The notes under the pieces: generated by a model
What the model saw: only the letters and a program-made list of their open reading frames with translations
What the model was told of the DNA's origin: nothing
Database searches by the model: none
Part shown: positions 7,149 to 15,929 of the stretch, in pieces
How the letters are laid out: each line of letters opens with the position of its first letter
Numbering within the stretch: the stretch's first letter is position 1
Made by a program: the position numbers and the translations under genes
Assembly (NCBI GenBank): GCA_039714715.1
Contig: JBDLIU010000066.1
Location: forward strand, 1-18,282
Length of the DNA: 18,282 nucleotides
Reading direction: 5' to 3'
Origin: S012-113 sp039714715
GTDB taxonomy: Bacteria; Bacteroidota; Bacteroidia; Cytophagales; Cyclobacteriaceae

Positions 7149-7766
7149 ATGCTAAAAAATATTTCAGCTATAATATTTGATCTGGGAGGTGTAGTAATTG
7201 ATTTAGATGTCGATAAGTCTTTAGCGTTATTCTCTCAATATACCGGTCTTTCAAATAAAGAGATTTATAACAAGTTTCTTGAAGATGGATGGACTTTTGC
7301 CTTCGAAAAAGGGGAGATTACTGCAGCAGAATTTAGGAACAGAGTGCGACTAAGCCTTGGTCAATCAATATCTGACCGGAAAATTGATGATTCATGGAAT
7401 GCTATGATCAGGGAATTGCCATTGGAAAGATTAGAACTACTGGGTAATCTTCAGGATCGTTTCAAGACAATAGTATTAAGTAATACAAATGATATTCATA
7501 TTGAATTATTTGATTCTGTCGTTGCTGATGTTACAGGTGGCAGTACCATTGATCAGTACTTCCATAAAATATACTACTCGCATAAGGTAGGAATGCGAAA
7601 GCCTGACGCTGAAATTTATGAATATGTAGTTAATAATAATGATCTGGATCCTTCTTCTACTTTATTTATTGACGATATGAAGGCAAATATTGAAGGAGCA
7701 CAGACAGTTGGTCTGCAAACACTTCATCTTACTGATCAGAATTACCTGTTTGAATTATTTGCTTAA
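7149..7766 (+). CDS. HAD-superfamily phosphatase (subfamily IA, YihX-like)
   Basis: Soluble 205-residue hydrolase with all HAD motifs in order: motif I FDLGGVV with nucleophile D11, motif II VLSNTND (S111), motif III GMRKPDAEIY (K151), motif IV LFIDDMKANIEGA (D175, D176). Motif I has glycine (G13) where the canonical DxD has its second aspartate; this is also how YihX-type sugar phosphatases read (FDLGNV). The cap region (about residues 20-90) is helical as in C1-cap enzymes. Likely substrate is a small phosphorylated metabolite; it cannot be named. Its stop codon shares one base with the ATG of the next gene, so translational coupling with the M50 protease is likely. Confidence 0.9.
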   Translation: MLKNISAIIFDLGGVVIDLDVDKSLALFSQYTGLSNKEIYNKFLEDGWTFAFEKGEITAAEFRNRVRLSLGQSISDRKIDDSWNAMIRELPLERLELLGNLQDRFKTIVLSNTNDIHIELFDSVVADVTGGSTIDQYFHKIYYSHKVGMRKPDAEIYEYVVNNNDLDPSSTLFIDDMKANIEGAQTVGLQTLHLTDQNYLFELFA

Positions 7767-9016
7767 TGGACCAGAAGACACGTACACACCTAATACAAAT
7801 AGCACTTTTCATTATTACACTGATAGCCACCACGCTGGCGGGTGCTGAATGGATGTATGGAGGATCATTCGTTTTTGGAAATCATACACTGGGATGGGAT
7901 GAGTTTTTTCAGGGTTTTCATTTTTCAATCCCGTTCCTTCTTATACTAAGTGTTCATGAATTTGGACATTACCTGACGGCACGATACCATAAGGTTAAGG
8001 TTTCACTTCCTTTCTACTTGCCCCTTTGGTTGGGATTTGCCGGATCACTATCTATCGGTACCATGGGAGCATTTATCCGCCTTAAGGAGAAGGTTAAGTC
8101 ACTTACCAAGATCTTTGATATTGGTTTAGCCGGTCCTTTGGCCGGTTTTGTTATAGCAATAGTAGTTATCATCTATGGCTTTAACTCTTTGCCACCTAAA
8201 GATCATATCTATAAAATACATCCCGAATATGAACTGTTCGGTGAGAATTATGAGCAGTACGTTTATGATGTTGATACGTTTTTTCTAAAACGAGACCTGG
8301 CCCTGATAAATCCGGAAGCTGCCAGTTATTATGATGCAGATACAATTAGAATGGGACCAAGTTACCAGGTCAATTTAGCAATGGGGTCCAACCTTACTTT
8401 TGAGTTTGTTAAAGCGTACCTGGTGCCCAGGGATAAACTGGATAGGATTCCTAACCCAAACGAGATATTTCATTACCCGTATATCCTTGCAGGTTTTTTA
8501 GCGTTACTTTTTACTGCCATTAATCTGCTGCCAATAGGCCAACTGGATGGGGGACATGTTGTTTATGGCCTATTCGGACAAAAGCGTCATGGAATCATTT
8601 CAATTTCTGTATATATAGCACTTTTAACTTATGCAGGAATGGGTACGGGGGTATTTGGCATATTTAATCCATTCGATCTTTCACAGGATATGATGGATAT
8701 TATGGTTGCATTTGTTGCTTATGCACTGTTTCTATTTTATTTATTGGGTAGAACCAATTTTACAATCCAACAAAAACTGATGATCAGCCTGGGAATAATT
8801 GCGCTTCAGGGATTGCTGCTTTGGTCTGTGCCCGGGATAAATGGATATGGTGGCTGGATGCTTTTTGCTTTAATTGTTGGAAGATTTTTAGGGGTACACC
8901 ATCCACCAGCAGAAATAGAAGAACCATTAAGCCAGAATAGAGTGATTTTAGGCTGGATAGCTTTATTTGTTTTTATAATCAGTTTTAGTCCGCAGCCTTT
9001 GGTAATTACGTTTTAG
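7766..9016 (+). CDS. M50 (site-2 protease family) membrane metalloprotease
   Basis: Polytopic intramembrane zinc protease of 416 aa. The catalytic HEFGH (H64, E65, H68) lies in a hydrophobic helix (SVHEFGHYLTARYHK). The third ligand is D261 in the second signature, LPIGQLDGGHVVYG. Both lie in membrane segments, and the hydrophobic stretch with the PLAGFVIAI signature (about 115-140) and four or more further helices after residue 270 fit the family. Between the two motifs is a roughly 100-residue polar insert (about 142-235) in place of the PDZ domain found in RseP. Family members cleave transmembrane anti-sigma factors or membrane regulators; the target is unknown. The start overlaps the HAD gene by 1 bp. 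The stop overlaps the convergent gene at 9013 by 4 bp. Confidence 0.93.
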   Translation: MDQKTRTHLIQIALFIITLIATTLAGAEWMYGGSFVFGNHTLGWDEFFQGFHFSIPFLLILSVHEFGHYLTARYHKVKVSLPFYLPLWLGFAGSLSIGTMGAFIRLKEKVKSLTKIFDIGLAGPLAGFVIAIVVIIYGFNSLPPKDHIYKIHPEYELFGENYEQYVYDVDTFFLKRDLALINPEAASYYDADTIRMGPSYQVNLAMGSNLTFEFVKAYLVPRDKLDRIPNPNEIFHYPYILAGFLALLFTAINLLPIGQLDGGHVVYGLFGQKRHGIISISVYIALLTYAGMGTGVFGIFNPFDLSQDMMDIMVAFVAYALFLFYLLGRTNFTIQQKLMISLGIIALQGLLLWSVPGINGYGGWMLFALIVGRFLGVHHPPAEIEEPLSQNRVILGWIALFVFIISFSPQPLVITF

Positions 9017-10887
9017 TGGCTGATCAACAGTTTGTGAGTCTCGGTTTTACCTCCTTTTTCTAAAATCAGGAATACTAATTGCCTCCCAGGATTATGGAAT
9101 AGTAATTCACTTCGGTATTCCTCCTTGAATAAACGGAAATTGACCTGTTTGCCCATAAGGTCAACAACTTCGATATGATCAAATTCACCTTCAATGATCA
9201 ATCTGTCTTTTACAGGATTGGGGTAGATCTGAAATGCATTTATTTCTTCACCTATACCCGTTACAGTTCCGTCACCAAAATAGGGGCGTATCATCAGGCT
9301 TCCTTCAATAAAGGTGTTTTTTGCCCAGCTTCCTTCAACATTGTAATAGATCTTTTCACCGGTATTGGTATTTTTATCCAGGCCAATAGCTGTCCAGAGA
9401 CCATCATCTGCGAGGTTTTTTAAGACTACGTAAAATGTATCTTTTACATTGATTGCCGGACTGAAATTATAAGACACAAAATTATTTATACCATTGTGCT
9501 CTATAGCCCCTGTAATAAAACCCAGGTTTGAGCCATAGCTGTCTTCCAAATCTTTATAAATACAAACCTCAATAGGGCTCCCGGCCTGGTTACGACTGAC
9601 ATTTGGGAAATAGAAATCAACACGATCTAGATATTGAGCATTATTAGTGTAAAACTCGTATGCAATCCGACCATCTCTCTGGTTTATACCCGCTCCAAAT
9701 TCTGCGGAGCCATCATCATAAGCAAAGTAATCATGAATGGTTGCATAAGATCGAATGGTATCATTTACCCTTAAATTAATATGTGAATAAAACGCTGTGT
9801 CGGCATTTGCATTATAGATAGAATCTACAAGAAATTTATCCCCTGTCCTGACAAAATATTCTATTTCCAGGAACAAAGAATCTGCTGTTATATCGAATGC
9901 AGCAGTGTCAGGGATATCGGTGGCAGCTTCTTTAATGTCATAGGCAAACAATAGCATATCATTTAAATCTGCAATGGTATCTATCACAATGTTATTAAGC
10001 GTATCATAAATAATCGCTGAATATTCTACGGGCTGGATATCATCCTCTAATGACCTGATCCAGGTTGATGAGCTTGATAGCTTGGAGGCGAGACTCTCGC
10101 CACCGGTAAATTCATTGAATGGTATAGCCGTATAACCATTAAGGATAGAGGTCGGATAATCGGTAATGGCTCTGTCCAGGTATGAATTATCACTGGCATG
10201 CCTGCGTTTATCCATATATATATAATCGATATTCCAGTTATCAAACCAACCATTTTGCCTTCCAATGGCTTTAAACATGAACTGGAAGTTTTCGTGGAAG
10301 AATATTGTGTCATCAGGAACATGCACCAATTTTTCTGTGAAGATTGTTGGGTCATCAGGAATATTATCACCAACCAATGGCCACATTTTTTGCCATGTCG
10401 TATCCGATTTTAGAAAGAATAATTGAAGAGAATCATTCGGTTCCGGTTGATTTCCTAAACCTCCCTTTTGGAAGAAGAAACTAAGGTATACTGTACCTTG
10501 TAGATGCTGCGGTACTTGTGTTAAATCAATAGGCCTTGATACAAGGCTGTCAACAGGGCCATCAGTATTTAAAGCTGAGTACGGATTTCCATTTGCATCT
10601 ACACCATCGAAGGTAACAACATTCAATGTGGGGGGAAGCACTCCATTGCCTGGTCTGGATAATATTTGTGCCTGGCTGCCGGGCATCCACCACGCAGTAT
10701 CAAGCATAGATGAGCTCTGAGAAAAATCATCCCAAAAGGGAAGCGTAATGGGCGTTGCTGCTTGTAGCCTGGCATTAGTGGGAATAGAGGAACTATTTAC
10801 CTTATGCGCAATAGGTAATTGTCTTAATTGCCCACTGGTATCGTAAGCAAAGAGTATCATTAAAAAGACAAATATCCAATATCGCAT
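9013..10887 (-). CDS. Secreted protein with C-terminal T9SS type A sorting domain
   Basis: Exported protein of 624 aa with signal peptide MRYWIFVFLMILFAYDTSG. The last 73 residues (552-624) begin with FQIYPNPVKDRLIIEG and end KTETHKLLISH, the typical Por/type IX secretion sorting domain, so the protein should cross the outer membrane and be anchored or released outside. The body is rich in Asp, Asn and beta-strand patterns, with no catalytic motif that I recognise. It follows the PASTA gene by 9 bp and probably ends that operon. Its stop codon overlaps the convergent M50 gene by 4 bp. Extracellular adhesive or structural role is a guess. Confidence 0.88.
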   Translation of the reverse strand: MRYWIFVFLMILFAYDTSGQLRQLPIAHKVNSSSIPTNARLQAATPITLPFWDDFSQSSSMLDTAWWMPGSQAQILSRPGNGVLPPTLNVVTFDGVDANGNPYSALNTDGPVDSLVSRPIDLTQVPQHLQGTVYLSFFFQKGGLGNQPEPNDSLQLFFLKSDTTWQKMWPLVGDNIPDDPTIFTEKLVHVPDDTIFFHENFQFMFKAIGRQNGWFDNWNIDYIYMDKRRHASDNSYLDRAITDYPTSILNGYTAIPFNEFTGGESLASKLSSSSTWIRSLEDDIQPVEYSAIIYDTLNNIVIDTIADLNDMLLFAYDIKEAATDIPDTAAFDITADSLFLEIEYFVRTGDKFLVDSIYNANADTAFYSHINLRVNDTIRSYATIHDYFAYDDGSAEFGAGINQRDGRIAYEFYTNNAQYLDRVDFYFPNVSRNQAGSPIEVCIYKDLEDSYGSNLGFITGAIEHNGINNFVSYNFSPAINVKDTFYVVLKNLADDGLWTAIGLDKNTNTGEKIYYNVEGSWAKNTFIEGSLMIRPYFGDGTVTGIGEEINAFQIYPNPVKDRLIIEGEFDHIEVVDLMGKQVNFRLFKEEYRSELLFHNPGRQLVFLILEKGGKTETHKLLISH

Positions 10888-10896
10888 AAAGTATGA

Positions 10897-11685
10897 TTAG
10901 AGGTGTCTTAAACTATCTGGTAAGTCCGGATGCATTCGGTTACCTATCCATAAATCAACTGATCTTCCTACTCTCACGGTTAAACCTTGTTTAGGGCTTT
11001 GTTGAATAACTACTGGTTGATCCACTTCAGTTGAATCCATATTAAAAACGAGTCCGGGTTCTAAATTATTACCCCTGATTATAACATTTGCTTCAGAAAT
11101 GGGCAACCCTCTTAGATCAGGCATTTCAAATAGACTGATTCCATGGCCATCTCCTCTCACGATATCAATCACAGAACCTTTAGGTATTAAGGTATTTGGT
11201 TCAATAGGCTCTCCCTGGAATTGTTGTTCAAGCACATTCCTGAAAGGATCGGGCTCTAATGTTATCTTTCCGGGAACTAACTCATAGCTTTTCAGGATCA
11301 GGTCAGCGTTTTTAATGGTTTTATCAATAAGGTCAGGCATCCTGGTCATTGGAGGCATGATACTGTTCAGTGATATAAATATTTTTCTTTTCTGCTTCAC
11401 CTTTCTACCTGGTTTTGGAAACTGCCTGGTAACCGTGAGTGGAGGCAAATCCGCAGAGTAGACAGAATCCACAACTTCGTATCTGAGGTCACGATCTACA
11501 AGGAAACCCTGAAGTTCATCCACTGAAAGTCCCTGCAAATCAGGAACAGTAATTGATTCGCCATGATTGGTTATAATGGGTAAATAGATGTAGAAAAATG
11601 ATAATGTAATTATCGCACCCAGTACAATCACTATCGAAAGGTGTTTAATTACATCAGGCCAACTATTAAATCCAATTTTTATCAT
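10897..11685 (-). CDS. Single-pass membrane protein with three PASTA domains
   Basis: About 262 aa. The ATG at 11685 is preferred over a GTG two codons upstream. A short cytoplasmic N-terminus is followed by one membrane helix (about residues 16-38, KHLSIVIVLGAIITLSFFYIY) and an external part of three PASTA repeats (about 46-108, 112-177 and 186-248), each starting with a ...MPDL/VPDLxG segment and holding a P-x-x-G turn. PASTA domains bind peptidoglycan fragments. Here they are fused to neither a Ser/Thr kinase nor a penicillin-binding protein, as is common in Bacteroidota. It lies 55 bp after ddl and 9 bp before the T9SS gene, so a cell-wall role is likely. Confidence 0.88.
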   Translation of the reverse strand: MIKIGFNSWPDVIKHLSIVIVLGAIITLSFFYIYLPIITNHGESITVPDLQGLSVDELQGFLVDRDLRYEVVDSVYSADLPPLTVTRQFPKPGRKVKQKRKIFISLNSIMPPMTRMPDLIDKTIKNADLILKSYELVPGKITLEPDPFRNVLEQQFQGEPIEPNTLIPKGSVIDIVRGDGHGISLFEMPDLRGLPISEANVIIRGNNLEPGLVFNMDSTEVDQPVVIQQSPKQGLTVRVGRSVDLWIGNRMHPDLPDSLRHL

Positions 11686-11740
11686 ACACACACAGGTTTT
11701 GTGTTTTGTTACTTAATTTGCGCTTAAAAATATTCAAATT

Positions 11741-12811
11741 TTACAGGTTAGAAGCATAATCTGTAGATATTCTGTTGCTTTGAGCATGCCTTTTCAAGGC
11801 CATTTCAATAAGACGGGTTATCAATTCAGAATATCCAATCCCTTCATTTTGAATTAACGAAGGATACATACTGATATTGGTAAAACCAGGAAGAGTATTT
11901 ATTTCATTGACATAAATATCTCCATTTTCCTTAACGAAAAGATCAACCCTTGCCAGATCCAGGCAATTAAGTAGTTGATATGACTTAAGTGACAGCTCTT
12001 TAACCCTATTGTGTATGCTCTCAGGCATATCTGCAGGTATGGTTATATGGGCAGAATCCGGATCTTCATATTTGGCGGTAAAAGAGTAAAAGTCATAAGT
12101 TTTAGATAATACAATTTCACCGGCAACTGATACAACAGGATCTTCATTACCCATAATGGCACATTCCACTTCACGACCTGCCACAAACTCCTCGATTAAA
12201 ATGACTGTATCATAATTAAAGGCAATGTCGAGTGCTTCTTTAAATTCTTCTTCTTTGGTAACTTTTGTTACGCCAACGGATGAACCAAGATTTACAGGTT
12301 TTATAATAAAAGGTAACCCAACCTTTTCAACTACTTCGGGATAGTGGATATCTTCTTGCTCATAGAATGAGTATGCAAGGAAATCAGCTACAGGCAATCC
12401 TGCAGATTGCAGCACTCTTTTGGTAATCAATTTATCCATTGCCGCGGCAGAACCAATTACGCCGGAACCTACGTAAGCAATATTTAATGTCTTCAACAAT
12501 CCTTGCACTGAGCCATCTTCACCATCTGTTCCATGCAGTATAGGAAAGATTGCATCAATTTTCAATTCTTTATCGCCAGCAAATATCATTGGGTTGGTTG
12601 CATCCAGGTTGATGGTTAAAGGTACCCCTGAGTTAATTGGGATATCAATACTTTCACATAAATACCACTTGCCTTTTTTATCGATGCCAAGCAGGCTGAC
12701 CATATAATTATCACGGTCAATATTCTGAATAATATTTTTTGCTGATAGGACCGAAACATCATGCTCAACAGACTTGCCACCAAATAGAACTCCAATATTC
12801 TTTTTTGCCAT
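11741..12811 (-). CDS. ddl: D-alanine--D-alanine ligase
   Basis: ATP-grasp ligase (356 aa) that joins two D-Ala for peptidoglycan precursors in the cytoplasm. Visible family motifs: VLFGGKSVEHDVSV (E16 binds the first D-Ala), ILHGTDGEDGSVQG (91-104), VGSGVIGSAAAMDK (114-127), ATP-grasp KPVNLGSSVGV (171-181), and the metal-binding end NEINTLPGFT. The omega loop reads FTAKYEDPD with K247 and Y248, the tyrosine that marks D-Ala-D-Ala rather than D-Ala-D-Lac specificity, so no intrinsic vancomycin-type resistance is suggested. It sits 58 bp after the M43 gene and upstream of the PASTA gene. A candidate promoter lies just before the ATG. Confidence 0.96.
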   Translation of the reverse strand: MAKKNIGVLFGGKSVEHDVSVLSAKNIIQNIDRDNYMVSLLGIDKKGKWYLCESIDIPINSGVPLTINLDATNPMIFAGDKELKIDAIFPILHGTDGEDGSVQGLLKTLNIAYVGSGVIGSAAAMDKLITKRVLQSAGLPVADFLAYSFYEQEDIHYPEVVEKVGLPFIIKPVNLGSSVGVTKVTKEEEFKEALDIAFNYDTVILIEEFVAGREVECAIMGNEDPVVSVAGEIVLSKTYDFYSFTAKYEDPDSAHITIPADMPESIHNRVKELSLKSYQLLNCLDLARVDLFVKENGDIYVNEINTLPGFTNISMYPSLIQNEGIGYSELITRLIEMALKRHAQSNRISTDYASNL

Positions 12812-12825
12812 AGATGTTATTTTTT

Positions 12826-12833
12826 CAAAAGTA
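12826..12833 (-). promoter_or_regulatory. TACTTTTG, possible -7 promoter box for ddl
   Basis: On the minus strand TACTTTTG is an exact TAnnTTTG, the -7 consensus of Bacteroidota promoters, 14 bp before the ddl ATG; the same octamer precedes mrp. No convincing -33 TTG lies 19-21 bp upstream. If used, the ddl leader would be only about ten nucleotides. Confidence 0.35.
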
Positions 12834-12869
12834 GGAACTTAGCGTTATGCAGCCTAAAAATTAACCATA

Positions 12870-15845
12870 TCATTTACTAACCATTATTCGCTTTGAATTG
12901 GTGAAATTATTCCCAATTGTTTGAAGAATATAAATGCCATTTCGATTGGTGATGATTTCAAGTGGCAAGGTTTGATTGAGTACATCGGTGAAATTATGCT
13001 CGCTGATTACTTTACCTGTCATATCCAGTAACCTTATCTTAACATCTTGCTTTTCATTAAGGTTGAATGTAACACTGGCATTATAATCTGTAACAGGATT
13101 CGGGTAAACAGCCACATTATCTTCTACTTTAGCAAATACCTGTTCATCAGAAACGAATAATTCAATATCATCAAGATAGATGTCTGCACCATCACCATCA
13201 ACTGATTCAAAACCTATAATCACATTTTCCTCCCCAATAAGTTCATTAAGGTTAACAAATATTGTTCTCCATTCGGTATCACTTTCAGGTTCCAGGTTGC
13301 CATTATTGTTAGAGACAAGGCTGTTTCCTGATATTGTTTTCAATAAATAGTCGTAGTGCCCGCCTTTATTAGTTGAAGCCCAGATTCGCAGAACTTCATT
13401 TTTAAAACTATTATTGCTATAGGCGACATTAAACTCAAGAGACGCTTCATTAGTTTCGCTAAAATCAAGTATTGGAAGTACAACCCAGTCGTGCAACCCT
13501 TTGTTTCCACTAATTGAGGATTGGTATATAATATTGCTATTGTTATGCACCCAGCTGGTATCATCATTTGGTGATGAGATTGTCCATTTACCGGAGCTTA
13601 ACCATAAATCATCATTAAACCTTTCTCTAAACGGTAATGGTTCTACCGAACTCAAGAAATTGGACGTTACTGAGAGTGAATTGTTATCGGGATTGTTGTC
13701 AATTTCTGTACTGCTGAATTTTAAGGAATGAACTCCATCAGCAAAACCATTGTCTACATGGATAATCTGCTGTTTGCCAGGTGCCAGGTTTAAGTTACTT
13801 TCTATGATTGTGCCCAGCTTGATGTCATCTTCAGAGTAGTCAATACTAATTGAGTTTATTACAGTTGTCCCCTTGTTTTCGATTATGACACCAATTGACT
13901 CCACATCATTAAAATACGCTCCGGATTCATTTACCATACCCTTAATTCCCAGATCATAATACCCGGTTTCTTCAAGCATTATGTTATCAAGGTAGATGTT
14001 GTTGCCACTTTCTGACTTGCCGATAAAAGCTATCTGGATTTCCTGTCCCTGGTAATCTGAAAGGTCTGCAACAAATGTTTGCCAGTCAACAGGGCCGGAA
14101 GGTGTAAACGAAACCGGCAACTCTGTAGATGATAACTCAACACCTGATTTATAAAACAAGGTGTCTGTAAATGTATTGCCGCAGTCTAACGAAGCTACAA
14201 CGGCCAGTTTATCTTCATACCCCTCTCTGAAACCATATGAATAGTCGAAAATAAAATATGGGTTAGTATAGGTTGTTAGATCCAGGGTAGGAGATAAGAG
14301 GTAGTCGGCAGCACTTGAAGTCTTTTCATAGTAATTCAGTACAGCGGCAGTATTGTCAATTATAAGGTTAGGAGCCTGACTGGAGTTCCAGTTAGAAATG
14401 GGAGCTTCTGTTCGTACAGCCCAGTTTTTCGGCCAGCTTCCGAAGTTTTCATTTAGCACTGAAGTGGGCTCACTATAAAAAACCTGCTTGCTGAAGGTAT
14501 TATTTTCAGGTATATCATCCTGAATACCATTGGTTGAAACAATTGAGGCCTGGAAGGTTAAGTCTCCATATTCATTTTGAATAAAACCGGGTAGATCAAG
14601 AATAGCTTCTTCTTCGGCATTTAGTGATAATGAAAAGGTGTGGCTTACTTTCAGCGTACCATTTACCAATAGTTCAATTTCCAGTTCAGTGATCTGAGTG
14701 GTGCCTGCGTTTATCACTGCTACAGATGGTGTTACATTATTGTCACATAAGCCAAATCCCGGATTGGTAATACTTGTGATGGCAGCATCGACAGCGGGAG
14801 GTTCTATTAGAGCTTCCGACTCCAATAAACTAGCCCTTCTCGGACTATTATTAATCACAATTACCATTCTCTCTTTTTGTCCCAGGCTGAACATGTTCAT
14901 GCAGGCATCATTTACATATTCCATGTAATTCATAAACATGGTATATTCAGTGTTACAAGAATATAACTGTGTGTCTGGATCTGGACAATTACTAAATGAA
15001 ATGTAAGACTGACTGGTTTTAGGGGTATCTTCTACAAAATCATCCTTGTCACAACCGCCATCACCCCAAATATGTCTCAGGCCAAAGAAATGGCCAACTT
15101 CATGTGTTGTAATTCTGCCTAAATCAAATTTATTGAAATACTCACCTGCCGGATAGAAATCAACCGACCCAAATGCTCTTGGGTCAATAACAACACCATC
15201 AGTTAATGGATTATCTACAGCTTCTGAATTAACTCCATCAATAATATCGGATGTGGGATATTCGGCATATCCATAATAACCTCCTAAAGGAGCAATCCAA
15301 ATATTAAAATAATCAGTAGAAGACCAGTAATTAAGTGATTTTAACACTGTATTATCTGTGATATACCACAGGTCTCTACCGCCATTAGTTCTTGTGATCC
15401 CATTGGTTGGTAAGCCATTTGGATCTCTTTTGGCTAACACAAATTCAAAACCGATATCAGCAGCAAGGTGTTTAAAATATGAAGGTGTATTAATACTATC
15501 AGGATTAAGACGCCTGTAATCTCTGTTGAGCACTTCTATTTGGGAATGGATTTGTTCATCGGGTATGTTGAATCCTTCACCATAAGACTCACCATTATGT
15601 ATAACGTGCACTACAACAGGTATCTGATAAGTCGTTACCTCACCTGTTTCCTGTAACGCGTTTTGTTGTATAATCGAGGCTCTTTTTTCTATCAACCAGT
15701 TCTCAAATGCCTGTTTTTCCTTAAGTATTTGATCTTCTGTTTTACCTAGTTTGTGTAACTCTTCGGTGGCACAGTTTCTTTGTCCAACAGCTGAAAAAGC
15801 TATTGAAATAAAGATAATAAAAAGGAGTGTTCGTTTATGTAACAT
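12870..15845 (-). CDS. Secreted M43 zinc metalloprotease with T9SS sorting domain
   Basis: Large exported protease (991 aa). Signal peptide MLHKRTLLFIIFISIAFSAVG. The catalytic domain (about 70-345) has the metzincin motif TTHEVGHFFGLRHIW (zinc ligands H248, H252, H258; catalytic E249) and a Met-turn FMNYMEY (M308), as in M43 (pappalysin/cytophagalysin) enzymes. Then come two similar modules: a CARDB-like domain (about 350-435) plus a 'choice-of-anchor J'/MAM-like jelly-roll (about 455-630), and a second such pair (about 632-720 and 725-900), each jelly-roll ending in a YLDNI/YLDDI strand. The final 81 residues (911-991, VYPNPVTDYN... to RIMVSK) are a T9SS type A sorting domain. Predicted to act outside the cell on proteins. 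First of the run before ddl, with its own likely promoter. Confidence 0.93.
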   Translation of the reverse strand: MLHKRTLLFIIFISIAFSAVGQRNCATEELHKLGKTEDQILKEKQAFENWLIEKRASIIQQNALQETGEVTTYQIPVVVHVIHNGESYGEGFNIPDEQIHSQIEVLNRDYRRLNPDSINTPSYFKHLAADIGFEFVLAKRDPNGLPTNGITRTNGGRDLWYITDNTVLKSLNYWSSTDYFNIWIAPLGGYYGYAEYPTSDIIDGVNSEAVDNPLTDGVVIDPRAFGSVDFYPAGEYFNKFDLGRITTHEVGHFFGLRHIWGDGGCDKDDFVEDTPKTSQSYISFSNCPDPDTQLYSCNTEYTMFMNYMEYVNDACMNMFSLGQKERMVIVINNSPRRASLLESEALIEPPAVDAAITSITNPGFGLCDNNVTPSVAVINAGTTQITELEIELLVNGTLKVSHTFSLSLNAEEEAILDLPGFIQNEYGDLTFQASIVSTNGIQDDIPENNTFSKQVFYSEPTSVLNENFGSWPKNWAVRTEAPISNWNSSQAPNLIIDNTAAVLNYYEKTSSAADYLLSPTLDLTTYTNPYFIFDYSYGFREGYEDKLAVVASLDCGNTFTDTLFYKSGVELSSTELPVSFTPSGPVDWQTFVADLSDYQGQEIQIAFIGKSESGNNIYLDNIMLEETGYYDLGIKGMVNESGAYFNDVESIGVIIENKGTTVINSISIDYSEDDIKLGTIIESNLNLAPGKQQIIHVDNGFADGVHSLKFSSTEIDNNPDNNSLSVTSNFLSSVEPLPFRERFNDDLWLSSGKWTISSPNDDTSWVHNNSNIIYQSSISGNKGLHDWVVLPILDFSETNEASLEFNVAYSNNSFKNEVLRIWASTNKGGHYDYLLKTISGNSLVSNNNGNLEPESDTEWRTIFVNLNELIGEENVIIGFESVDGDGADIYLDDIELFVSDEQVFAKVEDNVAVYPNPVTDYNASVTFNLNEKQDVKIRLLDMTGKVISEHNFTDVLNQTLPLEIITNRNGIYILQTIGNNFTNSKRIMVSK

Positions 15846-15858
15846 TAATGCTGCTAAA

Positions 15859-15889
15859 GTAACGTAGTTAAAGCACTAATTGATACAAA
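15859..15889 (-). promoter_or_regulatory. Possible promoter of the M43 protease gene
   Basis: On the minus strand TTTG (15889-15886), 19 bp, then TACGTTAC (15866-15859), 13 bp before the ATG. Spacing is right for a Bacteroidota -33/-7 pair; the -7 box matches 6 of 8 TAnnTTTG positions. An offset TACTTTAG also overlaps. Pattern-based. Confidence 0.3.
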
Positions 15890-15929
15890 TTGAGCCCGAT
15901 AAGTAACTGTTTTTTATTGTTTAAGCAGA

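Noticed and set aside
10047..10373. Minus-strand 108-codon frame inside the T9SS protein gene
   Set aside because: Wrong frame inside a gene with signal peptide and sorting domain; low-complexity translation rich in Met, Ile and Thr.
11686..11691. GTG start two codons upstream for the PASTA protein
   Set aside because: ATG at 11685 is adjacent and is the more common initiator; the choice changes only two residues.
11680..11696. Short CA dinucleotide run before the PASTA gene as a phase-variable tract
   Set aside because: Only about four to five CA units, too short to expect frequent slippage.
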